From positions 1 to 20,555 of the forward strand of contig CBDUSP010000025.1 of the NCBI GenBank assembly GCA_965370365.1: a stretch of 20,555 nucleotides of DNA. Direction: 5' to 3'. The position numbers and the translations under genes are program-made. A model generated the notes under the pieces. The model was given only the letters and a program-made list of their open reading frames with translations. It ran no database searches and had not been told where the DNA came from. Source of the DNA: DAIDHZ01 sp965370365 (GTDB taxonomy: Bacteria > Chlamydiota > Chlamydiia > Chlamydiales > SM23-39). Positions 7,623 through 14,868 of this stretch are shown in pieces; position 1 is the stretch's first letter, and every line of letters begins with the position of its first letter.

Positions 7623-8006
7623 ATGCCTGTAACACCATCTGAAGAACCACAAATTGACAGTGACGAAGCATACGTTAATAAACGAGGGGCATCTATTGAG
7701 GAACGACTTAGAAAGTTAGAGAAAGGAAATGAAGCTAGAGACAAGAAAGTAGATGATCTTACCGAAAAGACGATAAGAGATGCTGCTACCCTTGGGGGCG
7801 CCGCAGCTGGCTGTACAATTGGATTTGCTATAGCCAGCATGGTAGACGCTATAATGTTACCAGGAGCTGGGCTCCTAATCACTCGATTTGGAATGAGTAC
7901 CACAGCCTCTTCAGCGGTTTTTATTGTGGGTTCGACTGCAATAGGTACTGTAAGCGGTAGAGCCTTTGCAGAAGGATACATACGTTGTACTAAGGAAACT
8001 AAATAA
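7623..8006 (+). CDS. Small membrane protein with paired hydrophobic segments (Inc-like candidate)
   Basis: The 127-residue product has a charged N-terminal half (1-52) with a short coiled-coil-like helix (IEERLRKLEKGNEARDKKVD). Two hydrophobic stretches follow, at about 54-88 and 92-115, separated by a few polar residues. The first carries a GxxxGxxxG glycine zipper (G59, G63, G67) and the second a GxxxG (G108, G112). There is no N-terminal signal peptide. A bilobed hydrophobic region in a protein lacking a Sec signal is the established hallmark of chlamydial type-III-secreted inclusion membrane proteins; assignment here is inference from topology alone. A small glycine-zipper membrane protein of another kind, such as a toxin-like peptide, is an alternative. 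It has its own promoter and a strong AAGGAG site and opens the accessory island after priA. Confidence 0.7.
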   Translation: MPVTPSEEPQIDSDEAYVNKRGASIEERLRKLEKGNEARDKKVDDLTEKTIRDAATLGGAAAGCTIGFAIASMVDAIMLPGAGLLITRFGMSTTASSAVFIVGSTAIGTVSGRAFAEGYIRCTKETK

Positions 8007-8020
8007 CGACGAAATATAGC

Positions 8021-8160
8021 TAAGGAGACACTGATTCATTGCTTTGTCAGGGATTCGCGCCAAAAGCGCCGAAAAAGTTAATCCGGAAACCGTAATTAAC
8101 TCACTCAAGTTAATGGAGGTTGAGAATTAACTTTTTCGTAAAAATTTTCCAAAAAAATCA
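8021..8160 (+). repeat. Palindromic dispersed element, copy A (MITE-like)
   Basis: The left end TAAGGAGACACTGA (8021-8034) is the inverted counterpart of the right end of copy B (17238-17250 share 13 bp with it inverted). The block CAGGGATTCGCGCCAAAA (8048-8065) also recurs in copy B. Inside, CGAAAAAGTTAAT (8070-8082) and ATTAACTTTTTCG (8126-8138) form a perfect 13-bp inverted repeat. Nested within lies a second hairpin, ATTAACT-CACTCA-AGTTAAT (8095-8114). The right end has decayed or been replaced: by alignment with copy B it would run into the ribosome binding site of the gene at 8170. Confidence 0.75.
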
Positions 8161-8169
8161 GGAGCAAAT

Positions 8170-8394
8170 ATGTATGATAGAATAAACAATGTAGAGGAAG
8201 AAAATCCAGCGCCTCCTAACACACTAGATAGAACCTTAATCGAACTTGAAAAAGAGGCAGCAATAATAGACACCCGTATACAGAATCTTTCTACCTCTCC
8301 CCTCTTTGAGACTACGAAAATAGCAGGAACTTTGTTTACAGCATCTTTATTTGTTTTTTTCGTTGCAAAGCAGATCCCAAGAGTTTCTTTTTAA
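8170..8394 (+). CDS. Small protein with C-terminal membrane anchor
   Basis: The 74-residue product is polar and acidic over 1-46, with a helical stretch (LIELEKEAAIIDTRIQNL), then one hydrophobic segment at about 50-67 close to the C-terminus, giving a tail-anchored layout. I recognise no family. AGGAG (8160-8164) lies five bases before the ATG, supporting real translation. Between this gene and the preceding small membrane protein gene lies repeat element A, and its ribosome binding site sits where the element's right end would be expected, so the element may have donated translation signals. It may be co-transcribed with the 7623 gene. Both could be secreted or inclusion-membrane proteins, but this is speculation. 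Confidence 0.6.
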   Translation: MYDRINNVEEENPAPPNTLDRTLIELEKEAAIIDTRIQNLSTSPLFETTKIAGTLFTASLFVFFVAKQIPRVSF

Positions 8395-8431
8395 AGAACT
8401 AAGAAGAGAATGACAACCTCCATTAATTCAC

Positions 8432-8684
8432 TCAGGATTATCTCACTGAAACTTCCCTTTAAAATTAACAGGATCCGCTTCGCTTGGCAGTAGGCTATGC
8501 CGGCAGGATAAATAGATTTGAAAACCTGCAGATTTTTTAAAAGTGGATTGCTGGAGAACACTCATGTTTTTAATTAAAACATTTTATCCTGCCACCGCGA
8601 CAGCGGTGATCCTGCCGGCGTCAGCCGATCCTGCCAAGCGAAGCGGATCCTGTTTTTTCTAAAATTTTAATAAGATAACCCTGA
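8432..8684 (+). repeat. Second palindromic element, about 253 bp, with iterated GATCCTGCC units
   Basis: The outer ends TCAGGATTATCTCACTGAA (8432-8450) and, inverted, 8668-8684 match with few differences. Further in, a perfect 24-bp inverted repeat joins 8467-8490 and 8631-8654 (core CGCTTCGCTTGGCAG and its complement), then GCCGGCAGGAT (8499-8509) pairs with 8609-8619. The right arm carries ATCCTGCC three times at about 19-23 bp spacing plus a final ATCCTG; the first spacer, CACCGCGACAGCGGTG, is itself a hairpin. The loop holds ATGTTTT-TAATT-AAAACAT (8564-8582). No protein is encoded. The element fills most of the 8395-8749 gap. Confidence 0.75.
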
Positions 8685-8720
8685 CCGACCCCAGAGCTTT
8701 CAAATATTTTCATGCAATTT

Positions 8721-8752
8721 CCCTGGGCGAATGAATTGATCAGTGGCTCCTA
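8721..8752 (+). repeat. Solo end of dispersed repeat family (copy R2)
   Basis: The core GAATGAATTGATCAGTGGCT and three further bases (8729-8751) are identical to copy R3 at 11200-11222, in the same orientation. The last bases contain the stop codon (TAG on the minus strand) of the 771-residue gene, at the centre of a perfect palindrome GCTCCTAGGAGC (8746-8757). Confidence 0.8.
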
Positions 8753-11065
8753 GGAGCGTGTATTCGCTCTTGTGTTACAGAGCCTCTTAATCTCTTGTTT
8801 TTGGCCGGAATCTCTCACCATCTTAGTAATGTCACGCATCTGTGAAATGTGTTCTTGATCGAAAATAATGTCATTATTTTCTAGGAGAGATTGCAGAAAT
8901 CGTCCCTGGAAAGGGTCATGGAACTTTGTTTGTACAATAGTCAGCAACTTTGACATAAGCTCCCCTTTAAAATAAGAACCACAATGCGCCAGAATCGGCA
9001 CAAAATTACCTCCCCCTTCCTGGGAATCGGTGATTTTGTTTTCTGCAAATTCAAGCATCTCCCTGATAACGGTTTCATTGAACAAACCATTTGCATGCAT
9101 CACAATATCTGTAAAAGGAGTACTGCCAAGCCTTTCATCCCTGATCGTAGATTTAAATACCCACAGAATAAAATCGGAATTCATTCTTTTGGCTTTACTA
9201 GCTGCCCGTGCGTTATGAACGTTTAACCTTTTTTCTCTATGAAGAAAAGTCACCACTCTATCTTTAAATTGGCCTTCTGTAAGATTTGCGAGGCCTATTT
9301 CCAAAGCTTTTTCGATACAAAGGCGATATAGTGAATGACTCTGGGGATCCTCACCGAGACTATCCACCACTTCAAATATGTGAGACAGATGATCTTGAGT
9401 CAAAGAAATATTGTCATTGAATAGATTCATTAAACAGAACACCTTTTTGTAAGACAAGATCCCTTTATCCTTAACAATATCAAGCCATGCTGAAACAAAC
9501 GCTCTATCATGACTGACATCAATAGAAATAGTATCCATAATCCTGCACCATTTAATTATTTTATTTTTAAACGGACCCCTTGGAATTTTCTTAACTTGCA
9601 ATTTGTTTAGATAAGTTGAGATACACGTATTTATGTATTTCCGTTCCGATTCATCACATTCGTATCCGCACCCCTTTTCTACATAAAGCTTTATTAGTCC
9701 ACTGAACTCCCTTTGATTACGAGCATCTGTTAGCTTTGGAGAAGGCTCGAGTCCCAGCCTACTCCGCTCTTTGGGGTCTACCAAACCTCTGATGAAAGAG
9801 AGGCGTGAAATGTGCTTTTTCCCGAACAGATCACCATATTTTTTTATTAACTGAAAACAATTACCGCCTTCTATTCTCCACTCAATCTCTGTTGCACGTG
9901 TAAGTAGAGCTAAGAGCCTATCTCTATCCATACGATCACCGAACAGATCGATCGCCTGTTTAAATAAGTTTTCAGAAGACTGATCAATTGTATCGGTGAG
10001 TGTAATCTCAAATATCCGGTCAATGATATCCCCATCATCAACAATGTTATTTTTTTCCAATTGTTTCAAGAGAGGACCTCCATATCTCTGCAGAACATCG
10101 CGCTGATTCATGGCAACTTTCCGCACACACCCATTGTCCTCAATCCAAAAAACACAGGCATGTTGATACACTGGTGGAAACCTCTGCAAGCAGTCTAACA
10201 GTATGATAAAATCTTTCTTTGTGAACTTAATATTCGGTACGCAAAAAGCTTGGACAAAAGCGATCAACCCTTCGAGCATCAATCCCTCATCTCTGAGCCC
10301 CTTCATGCAAGCCAGAAAAGGATGGAGATGCCTTTGAGATAGTTGCAAATCTTGTGACAGCACTCGCCTGAATATCCTAGAAGTCATATCATCCCGTGGC
10401 GAAGAAGAACTCCTATAAGATTCTTGTGTCATGCCATTGAGGATTACAAAAGTTTGATCAGCAGATGGACGGCCTAATCTAAGTGCTTTTTTTAAGAGGA
10501 TATCTTTGTCTCGACCAGACCTCTTGCTCTCTGCTTCTACAGTCGCTCCGAGTCTGTTTACATATTCTGGATCTCCTTGGCGCAGAAAGCCCAGTCCTGG
10601 ATGCGGTTGTCCAGAGTGGATATTGTGTTTTAACGGCCCTGTTTGCATAACTTCTCTCAACAATGACAATCGCAATGCCTCCATAGAAGGAGAATCCCAA
10701 GTTATGCTACTCTCAACAATTCTGTTCATTAACTCTGAGCCTGGAACCGGTTTAAAGTCCTCGCATACATCAATCGCGAAAAGTCCTTTTGGTCCTATGG
10801 AAAAGTCTCGTAGAGAATTCGAAGTGAAAAGAAAAAAAATGCATTGATCTCTAGGATGCAAACAATCCTTCACTATTCTAAAAGGACCCACTCCAACATC
10901 ACCTCTGCCCTTGGCAAAGTCCCCTCCTATTGTTTTGGCTTGTTTGGAGGTCTTTGAAGTAGAAGTGAGAGCTGAAGGAACAAGTTGTCCTATCTTAAAA
11001 GTGCTGTTGCTTACAGATTCTACATTTGCAGGGCCGCTTAGGGAGCTTGCCGGACGTGTTATCAT
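8750..11065 (-). CDS. Large helical accessory protein of unknown function (possible effector)
   Basis: From the ATG at 11065 the product is 771 residues; AGGAAA eight bases upstream supports this start over an in-frame ATG at 11119, which has no ribosome binding site. There is no signal peptide or membrane segment. The first 50 residues are Ser/Thr-rich and probably disordered, as in many type-III-secreted proteins. The rest looks almost entirely helical, with degenerate units of similar pattern: IKFTKKDFIILLDCL, ISLTQDHLSHIFEVV and IIFDQEHISQMRDI. These suggest a divergent alpha-solenoid. No enzyme motif was recognised. The gene lies between two identical direct repeat ends (R2 and R3), and its stop codon is inside R2, so the cassette may have been gained or its 3' end altered by that repeat. 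It sits between core genes and has no co-directional partner close upstream. Confidence 0.75.
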   Translation of the reverse strand: MITRPASSLSGPANVESVSNSTFKIGQLVPSALTSTSKTSKQAKTIGGDFAKGRGDVGVGPFRIVKDCLHPRDQCIFFLFTSNSLRDFSIGPKGLFAIDVCEDFKPVPGSELMNRIVESSITWDSPSMEALRLSLLREVMQTGPLKHNIHSGQPHPGLGFLRQGDPEYVNRLGATVEAESKRSGRDKDILLKKALRLGRPSADQTFVILNGMTQESYRSSSSPRDDMTSRIFRRVLSQDLQLSQRHLHPFLACMKGLRDEGLMLEGLIAFVQAFCVPNIKFTKKDFIILLDCLQRFPPVYQHACVFWIEDNGCVRKVAMNQRDVLQRYGGPLLKQLEKNNIVDDGDIIDRIFEITLTDTIDQSSENLFKQAIDLFGDRMDRDRLLALLTRATEIEWRIEGGNCFQLIKKYGDLFGKKHISRLSFIRGLVDPKERSRLGLEPSPKLTDARNQREFSGLIKLYVEKGCGYECDESERKYINTCISTYLNKLQVKKIPRGPFKNKIIKWCRIMDTISIDVSHDRAFVSAWLDIVKDKGILSYKKVFCLMNLFNDNISLTQDHLSHIFEVVDSLGEDPQSHSLYRLCIEKALEIGLANLTEGQFKDRVVTFLHREKRLNVHNARAASKAKRMNSDFILWVFKSTIRDERLGSTPFTDIVMHANGLFNETVIREMLEFAENKITDSQEGGGNFVPILAHCGSYFKGELMSKLLTIVQTKFHDPFQGRFLQSLLENNDIIFDQEHISQMRDITKMVRDSGQKQEIKRLCNTRANTRS

Positions 11066-11198
11066 AGTCACGTTTTCCTGACAGCAGGTGGTGCTAAACC
11101 ATACAAGGCCCACATGCAAAGATCATTGTTCGCAATGAAGAAGAAAATCATACCGCGCACAAGTTTAAGATCTCGTTAAAAAACTGTAAATCTTTTTT

Positions 11199-11224
11199 TG
11201 AATGAATTGATCAGTGGCTCCTTA
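11199..11224 (+). repeat. Solo end of dispersed repeat family (copy R3)
   Basis: This copy is identical over 23 bp to R2. It includes the TAA stop codon (minus strand, 11222-11224) of the alkaline-phosphatase-like gene, again inside a perfect palindrome, GCTCCTTAAGGAGC (11217-11230). The rest of the 11066-11198 gap is A/T-rich and holds nothing else I can identify. Confidence 0.8.
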
Positions 11225-13084
11225 AGGAGCAATTTCTAGCTTGGGCAGAGGCCCAACATCAACCGACGCAGCAGACGGTCTTGGCACTTGCAAGATTTCA
11301 GCAAGACTGATTGCCACTTGCTGAATCATCACCGGATCTTGAACCTCTTTTGCTTGGAATCTCCCCTTCTGATAAACGTAGAGCGCTGTATGTGAATCAT
11401 AGTCATAACAAGAAGTATGATCTACCCCAAACATTGGCTCTGAATCATTCGATAAATTGCTCGTCACATAATTAAAGGGAAGGGACTGGAAAATTACCTC
11501 ACCACTTCGCCTTTCTTGCGGAGGATTTTTTTTGGGGTTATTTCTAAAGGCGTGTAGCTTAAAAAAGCGTCCCTGATCTTCTCTTTCAAAAGGCCAGGAG
11601 ACAATTTCATCAAAGCCCCACGCATCTTTGATCCCCGGAGTTGATCGAAACTGCACTTTTACTTTTTCAAGTAAAATGTCTTTTTCTGTTGGGGAAAGCG
11701 GATCAAACCTCTCTCGATTCATATACACAAAGGGCGGGATCATCGTTTGAATATACTGACATCCAAGCTCTTTATTAAACTCTTCGACAAGGTTTGTAAC
11801 AGGCCCCTTATCCGAAACCGTTCTTTTTGCTAGATCAAACCCTTCTGATTCTAAAACCTCTGGAATGCTTGGGTAATAGGCCTCATCACTGCAAAAGACA
11901 AACAGACAATCTGCGGGATCTACTTTTTTATAGGCGTGGGAAATGACCGTTTGAATCCCCTTGTCTAGATGATATCCAATATCAATTGCATCTTGCGTTT
12001 GAGGACCAATAAGTCCTGCAAATGTATCAAAAGCAACGTGATTTACCCAAAGAACAAGCCTTTCGTTTGGGTTGTTACTTAACTCTGTATCGATGATCTT
12101 ATTTGCAAAATCATACAGCGTATGAATGCCAAGAGGCGATGAAATATACGGTTGAAAACCAAGGACAGGCGCATCTGAACGGATACTCTGACCAAACAAT
12201 GTTTGTCTCTCTGGCAGGACTCCGCGAAAAGCATCGCTATAGCTGTAGTTTTTAGCACCAGAGAAATCGTACGCCCCGCTTTTTAAGGGGTGAGCAGGTT
12301 CCCATACAAAGTCCTTCGGAGGCTTATGAGCTTCATTAAAGGTTTTTACCCAAGAAGGGGCTCCTTGCGGATAATAGTATTTGCTCGTTGTAAACAGACC
12401 ACTTGGACCATCTAGCCACAGAGCTTTTCCAAGTCTTCCTGCCATTAAAACTGCTGGCTCTTGATGCGAAGAAATCGAAAAGACTTTAGAGGTTTGTTTT
12501 GGAGTGGAAAAGAGCATCAACTGATCAGAGAGATTATCCACTTTATAGTTCCTCGGAGAAACACCCGCCCGATAATAGTAAGAAATCGTTTCGCTTGAAT
12601 CATCAACGTTGTAGATATGACCATTTTCAGGGTTAAACACTCCTGAGAGAGACAAATCATCGTCTTGAACGCAGGAAAAAAGGCGTGAGGCACCATCAAG
12701 CCACTGGTTATTTACCATACCATGATAGCTTGGAAATGTTCCCGTGGTCATTGACGCGTGGCCTTGCGCTGTGCAACAGCTTCCGTGAGGATGAAACACG
12801 TTTAAGTAGTTCGTCCCTTTCGTTTGCAAATAATGGATCCCTCCATCTAAAAAAGGAGACACTTTATCGATGAGCCCTTTGCCAAATGCATCTGCTACAA
12901 AGACAATTGTTAATTTCGGTGTCTTCCTTTTTTCGTGAACCACCACCTTTTCTTCTTCTTGTTTTATATTCTCAGGTTCATCAGACGCTAAAACAGGGCT
13001 ATTGCTCTCTCTAAATACCCTGACCCCCTCGTATGTAAAAAAAACTAAAACAAGGAAAATAATAATTCTCAAAAATCTTGGCAT
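11222..13084 (-). CDS. Membrane-anchored alkaline-phosphatase-superfamily protein (PafA/NPP-like) with altered metal site
   Basis: The product is 620 residues from the ATG at 13084. This start has AGAGGA five bases upstream and gives a clean N-terminal anchor (MPRFLRIIIFLVLVFFTYEG); an ATG 36 bases further upstream lacks both advantages. The fold is that of type I phosphodiesterases/PafA-like phosphatases: first metal ligand D65 in VADAF, nucleophile T105 in TAQGHASMTTG, then FDTFAGLIGP (D353), FCSDEA (D400) and VDHTSCYDYDSH (H556). Family members normally have DxxxH in the fourth block and DHG in the fifth. Here the two histidines are Gly357 and Glu401, so one metal site looks altered. The protein is likely periplasmic; the substrate is unknown, and activity may be lost or changed. 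Its stop codon lies in repeat R3. It diverges from the adh gene with 65 bp between starts. Confidence 0.8.
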   Translation of the reverse strand: MPRFLRIIIFLVLVFFTYEGVRVFRESNSPVLASDEPENIKQEEEKVVVHEKRKTPKLTIVFVADAFGKGLIDKVSPFLDGGIHYLQTKGTNYLNVFHPHGSCCTAQGHASMTTGTFPSYHGMVNNQWLDGASRLFSCVQDDDLSLSGVFNPENGHIYNVDDSSETISYYYRAGVSPRNYKVDNLSDQLMLFSTPKQTSKVFSISSHQEPAVLMAGRLGKALWLDGPSGLFTTSKYYYPQGAPSWVKTFNEAHKPPKDFVWEPAHPLKSGAYDFSGAKNYSYSDAFRGVLPERQTLFGQSIRSDAPVLGFQPYISSPLGIHTLYDFANKIIDTELSNNPNERLVLWVNHVAFDTFAGLIGPQTQDAIDIGYHLDKGIQTVISHAYKKVDPADCLFVFCSDEAYYPSIPEVLESEGFDLAKRTVSDKGPVTNLVEEFNKELGCQYIQTMIPPFVYMNRERFDPLSPTEKDILLEKVKVQFRSTPGIKDAWGFDEIVSWPFEREDQGRFFKLHAFRNNPKKNPPQERRSGEVIFQSLPFNYVTSNLSNDSEPMFGVDHTSCYDYDSHTALYVYQKGRFQAKEVQDPVMIQQVAISLAEILQVPRPSAASVDVGPLPKLEIAP

Positions 13085-13149
13085 CCAAATCCTCTGATAT
13101 TCATTTGAAAACACTACCATTATTTGGTAAATTCTGGCAAAACTATATC

Positions 13150-14142
13150 ATGATTCATGCATACGCGGCATTTGGACCGAACCAAGACTTAAAACCTTTT
13201 GATTATGAAGAAAGGGAACTTAAGCCCTCTGAGCTTCTCATAAAAGTCTCTCATTGTGGGCTCTGTAGAACAGATCTCTACATGATTGAAAATGCATGGA
13301 AACGATCGACTTATCCTCTTGTTCCCGGCCATGAAATTGTTGGCACTGTTGTAAAAAAAGGAAACAAAGCCACACAAGAAATCGGTTCTCGTGTAGGTGT
13401 TGGTTGGATCCACTCCTCTTGCGAAAAATGCCCCGAGTGCATGCATGGAGAGCCCAACATTTGCCAGAAGAAGGCCGCCATCTACTCCCAAGGGAAATAT
13501 GGGGGATTTGGCGAATTTGTTATTGCTGACACAAGTTTTACCTTCCCGATTCCAGATGGGCTCGAATCAAAACATGCCGCCCCCCTTTTATGTGCAGGGG
13601 CAACTGTCTACACTCCCCTTATCAAGCATCGCGTTTGGGAAAAAGAAGCAATTGGCATCATTGGGATTGGAGGCTTGGGCCATCTTGCTGTGCAATTTGC
13701 AAAGGCGCTTGGGGCCAATGTGTCGGCCCTTTCTCACTCCCCTACAAAAGAAAAGGAAGCAAGAGAGCTTGGAGCCTCTCGCTTTTACACGTTTAAAAAC
13801 CCTCCAAAACCTCAAAGCTTTGAGTTTCTCTTATGTACAGTGGATGCTGCCTTAGACTGGGATCTTCTTCTCACGCTTTTAAAGCCAAATGGGGTTTTAT
13901 GCTTTGTCAGTCGGCCGCCAGGAGGAATCTCCTTTCACCCAAAAAACCTCGTTTCAACGCAAAGAGTCATTTGCGGGAGCAATAATGCGACGCCAGTTGG
14001 AATCAATGAGATGCTCAAGCTTGCAGCCAAAGAAAAAGTATTCCCTTGGGTTGAAGAGATGCCAATGTCCGAAATCAATCTAGCGATCCAAAAGCTGCGG
14101 AACAATCAGGTAAGATACCGGATTGTTTTGAGCGCCCCCTAA
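13150..14142 (+). CDS. Zinc-dependent alcohol dehydrogenase, cinnamyl-alcohol-dehydrogenase group
   Basis: This 330-residue cytosolic medium-chain oxidoreductase probably reduces aldehydes with NADPH. The start MIHAYAAFGP at 13150 is typical of the family; an upstream in-frame ATG at 13078 would overlap the divergent gene and add an atypical 24 residues. Catalytic zinc ligands are C36 (SHCGLCRTD), H61 (PGHE) and C148. The structural zinc site is C91, C94, C97 and C105. The Rossmann motif is GIGGLGHLA (172-180). The residue after the second cysteine of CGxC is Arg where YahK/AdhC-type enzymes usually have His, a small departure that may affect proton relay. No ribosome binding site is obvious. 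The substrate cannot be read from the sequence. Confidence 0.9.
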   Translation: MIHAYAAFGPNQDLKPFDYEERELKPSELLIKVSHCGLCRTDLYMIENAWKRSTYPLVPGHEIVGTVVKKGNKATQEIGSRVGVGWIHSSCEKCPECMHGEPNICQKKAAIYSQGKYGGFGEFVIADTSFTFPIPDGLESKHAAPLLCAGATVYTPLIKHRVWEKEAIGIIGIGGLGHLAVQFAKALGANVSALSHSPTKEKEARELGASRFYTFKNPPKPQSFEFLLCTVDAALDWDLLLTLLKPNGVLCFVSRPPGGISFHPKNLVSTQRVICGSNNATPVGINEMLKLAAKEKVFPWVEEMPMSEINLAIQKLRNNQVRYRIVLSAP

Positions 14143-14164
14143 CCCTTTTATATTCAACACCTTA

Positions 14165-14205
14165 AGAGGGAAGGGCTCATGACTCACACTAACCCTCTAA
14201 TTTTT
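14165..14205 (+). terminator. Possible terminator after the alcohol dehydrogenase gene
   Basis: AGAGGG (14165-14170) can pair with CCCTCT (14193-14198) across a 22-base loop and is followed by AATTTTT. The stem is short and the loop long, so this is a weak call. Confidence 0.3.
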
Positions 14206-14207
14206 AG

Positions 14208-14236
14208 TTGTATTAAAATTCCACAAACTATATAAT
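14208..14236 (+). promoter_or_regulatory. Promoter of the accessory gene at 14282
   Basis: A perfect TATAAT lies at 14231-14236, with TTGTAT (14208-14213, 3/6 match) 17 bp upstream. The A/T-rich leader leads to GAGGA at 14271-14275, six bases before the ATG. Confidence 0.5.
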
Positions 14237-14281
14237 TAATGCTTTACACACCATATTAATAAAAAACAGAGAGGAATAGTT

Positions 14282-14803
14282 ATGACAAGCTTTATAGAAC
14301 CAAATTCAAACAATTTAGTAACAGGTACTGTGGTAACAGATACTGTAAAAACAGGTACAGTTGTAAATAATGAAACATCTAGCGATAGTTGCTGTTCATG
14401 TATTACCGATCTTTTCGCACGAGTTATGTCTAAGCTCTCACAGCTTAGCGATCCACTTCCAATCGATCAGGCTTGGGGTCTTGCAGAGAATGTTATAGCA
14501 AACCTGAACACTTTTGAAGTTACTCTTAATAAGGGAGAGAAACTTCCTGGTGGTTATCTTCCATTTGTAGATAACATCCTTAACGAAATACACAATCTTT
14601 CAAAATTTTGCGTGGATAATCATTTCGATACTACTCAACTTGGTTGGCTTTTGGCACGTTCTAAGGAGGGTATGCAGCCGATTCTAGCCGCCGCCGAACA
14701 GACGTATAAAGAGAATCCATCTAAGACAAGTGGGAATGTCCTGACACTATTAAACTATTACACTGGTCTACTATATAAAGATTTCAAGACTGCAGTTAAT
14801 TGA
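14282..14803 (+). CDS. Small accessory protein of unknown function with N-terminal TxTVx repeats
   Basis: The product has 173 residues, no signal peptide and no membrane segment. Residues 14-28 are three pentapeptides, TGTVV-TDTVK-TGTVV. A cysteine cluster (DSCCSC, about 35-40) follows, then a helical domain to the end. I recognise no family. It has its own good promoter and ribosome binding site and stands alone between a plus-strand dehydrogenase and the minus-strand metG, which fits an independently expressed accessory gene. A disordered Ser/Thr-rich N-terminus before a helical domain is common in secreted chlamydial effectors, but this is only a suggestion. The gap 14804-14868 to metG is A/T-rich with no clear terminator. 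Confidence 0.7.
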   Translation: MTSFIEPNSNNLVTGTVVTDTVKTGTVVNNETSSDSCCSCITDLFARVMSKLSQLSDPLPIDQAWGLAENVIANLNTFEVTLNKGEKLPGGYLPFVDNILNEIHNLSKFCVDNHFDTTQLGWLLARSKEGMQPILAAAEQTYKENPSKTSGNVLTLLNYYTGLLYKDFKTAVN

Positions 14804-14868
14804 AAAGCATAACCAACGATTTGAAAAATACGATTAGTAAGTACTTCTCAAATTAAGTCTCAAAGAGG

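Noticed and set aside
8746..8757. The palindrome GCTCCTAGGAGC as a transcription terminator of the 771-residue gene.
   Set aside because: It lies on the stop codon, has no loop and no following T-run on the minus strand; a junction or recombination product fits better.
8721..11224. R2/R3 as attL/attR of a tyrosine-recombinase element.
   Set aside because: No integrase is encoded between them, and the same motif occurs at two other places as part of a dispersed repeat, so an att-site call is not justified.
13084..13120. Upstream start of the alkaline-phosphatase-like gene at 13120.
   Set aside because: No ribosome binding site, and it places 12 polar residues before the membrane anchor; the ATG at 13084 has AGAGGA at proper distance.
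13078..13149. Upstream start of the alcohol dehydrogenase gene at 13078.
   Set aside because: It would overlap the divergent gene's start and add residues not found in the family, which typically begins close to the MIHAYAAFGP stretch.
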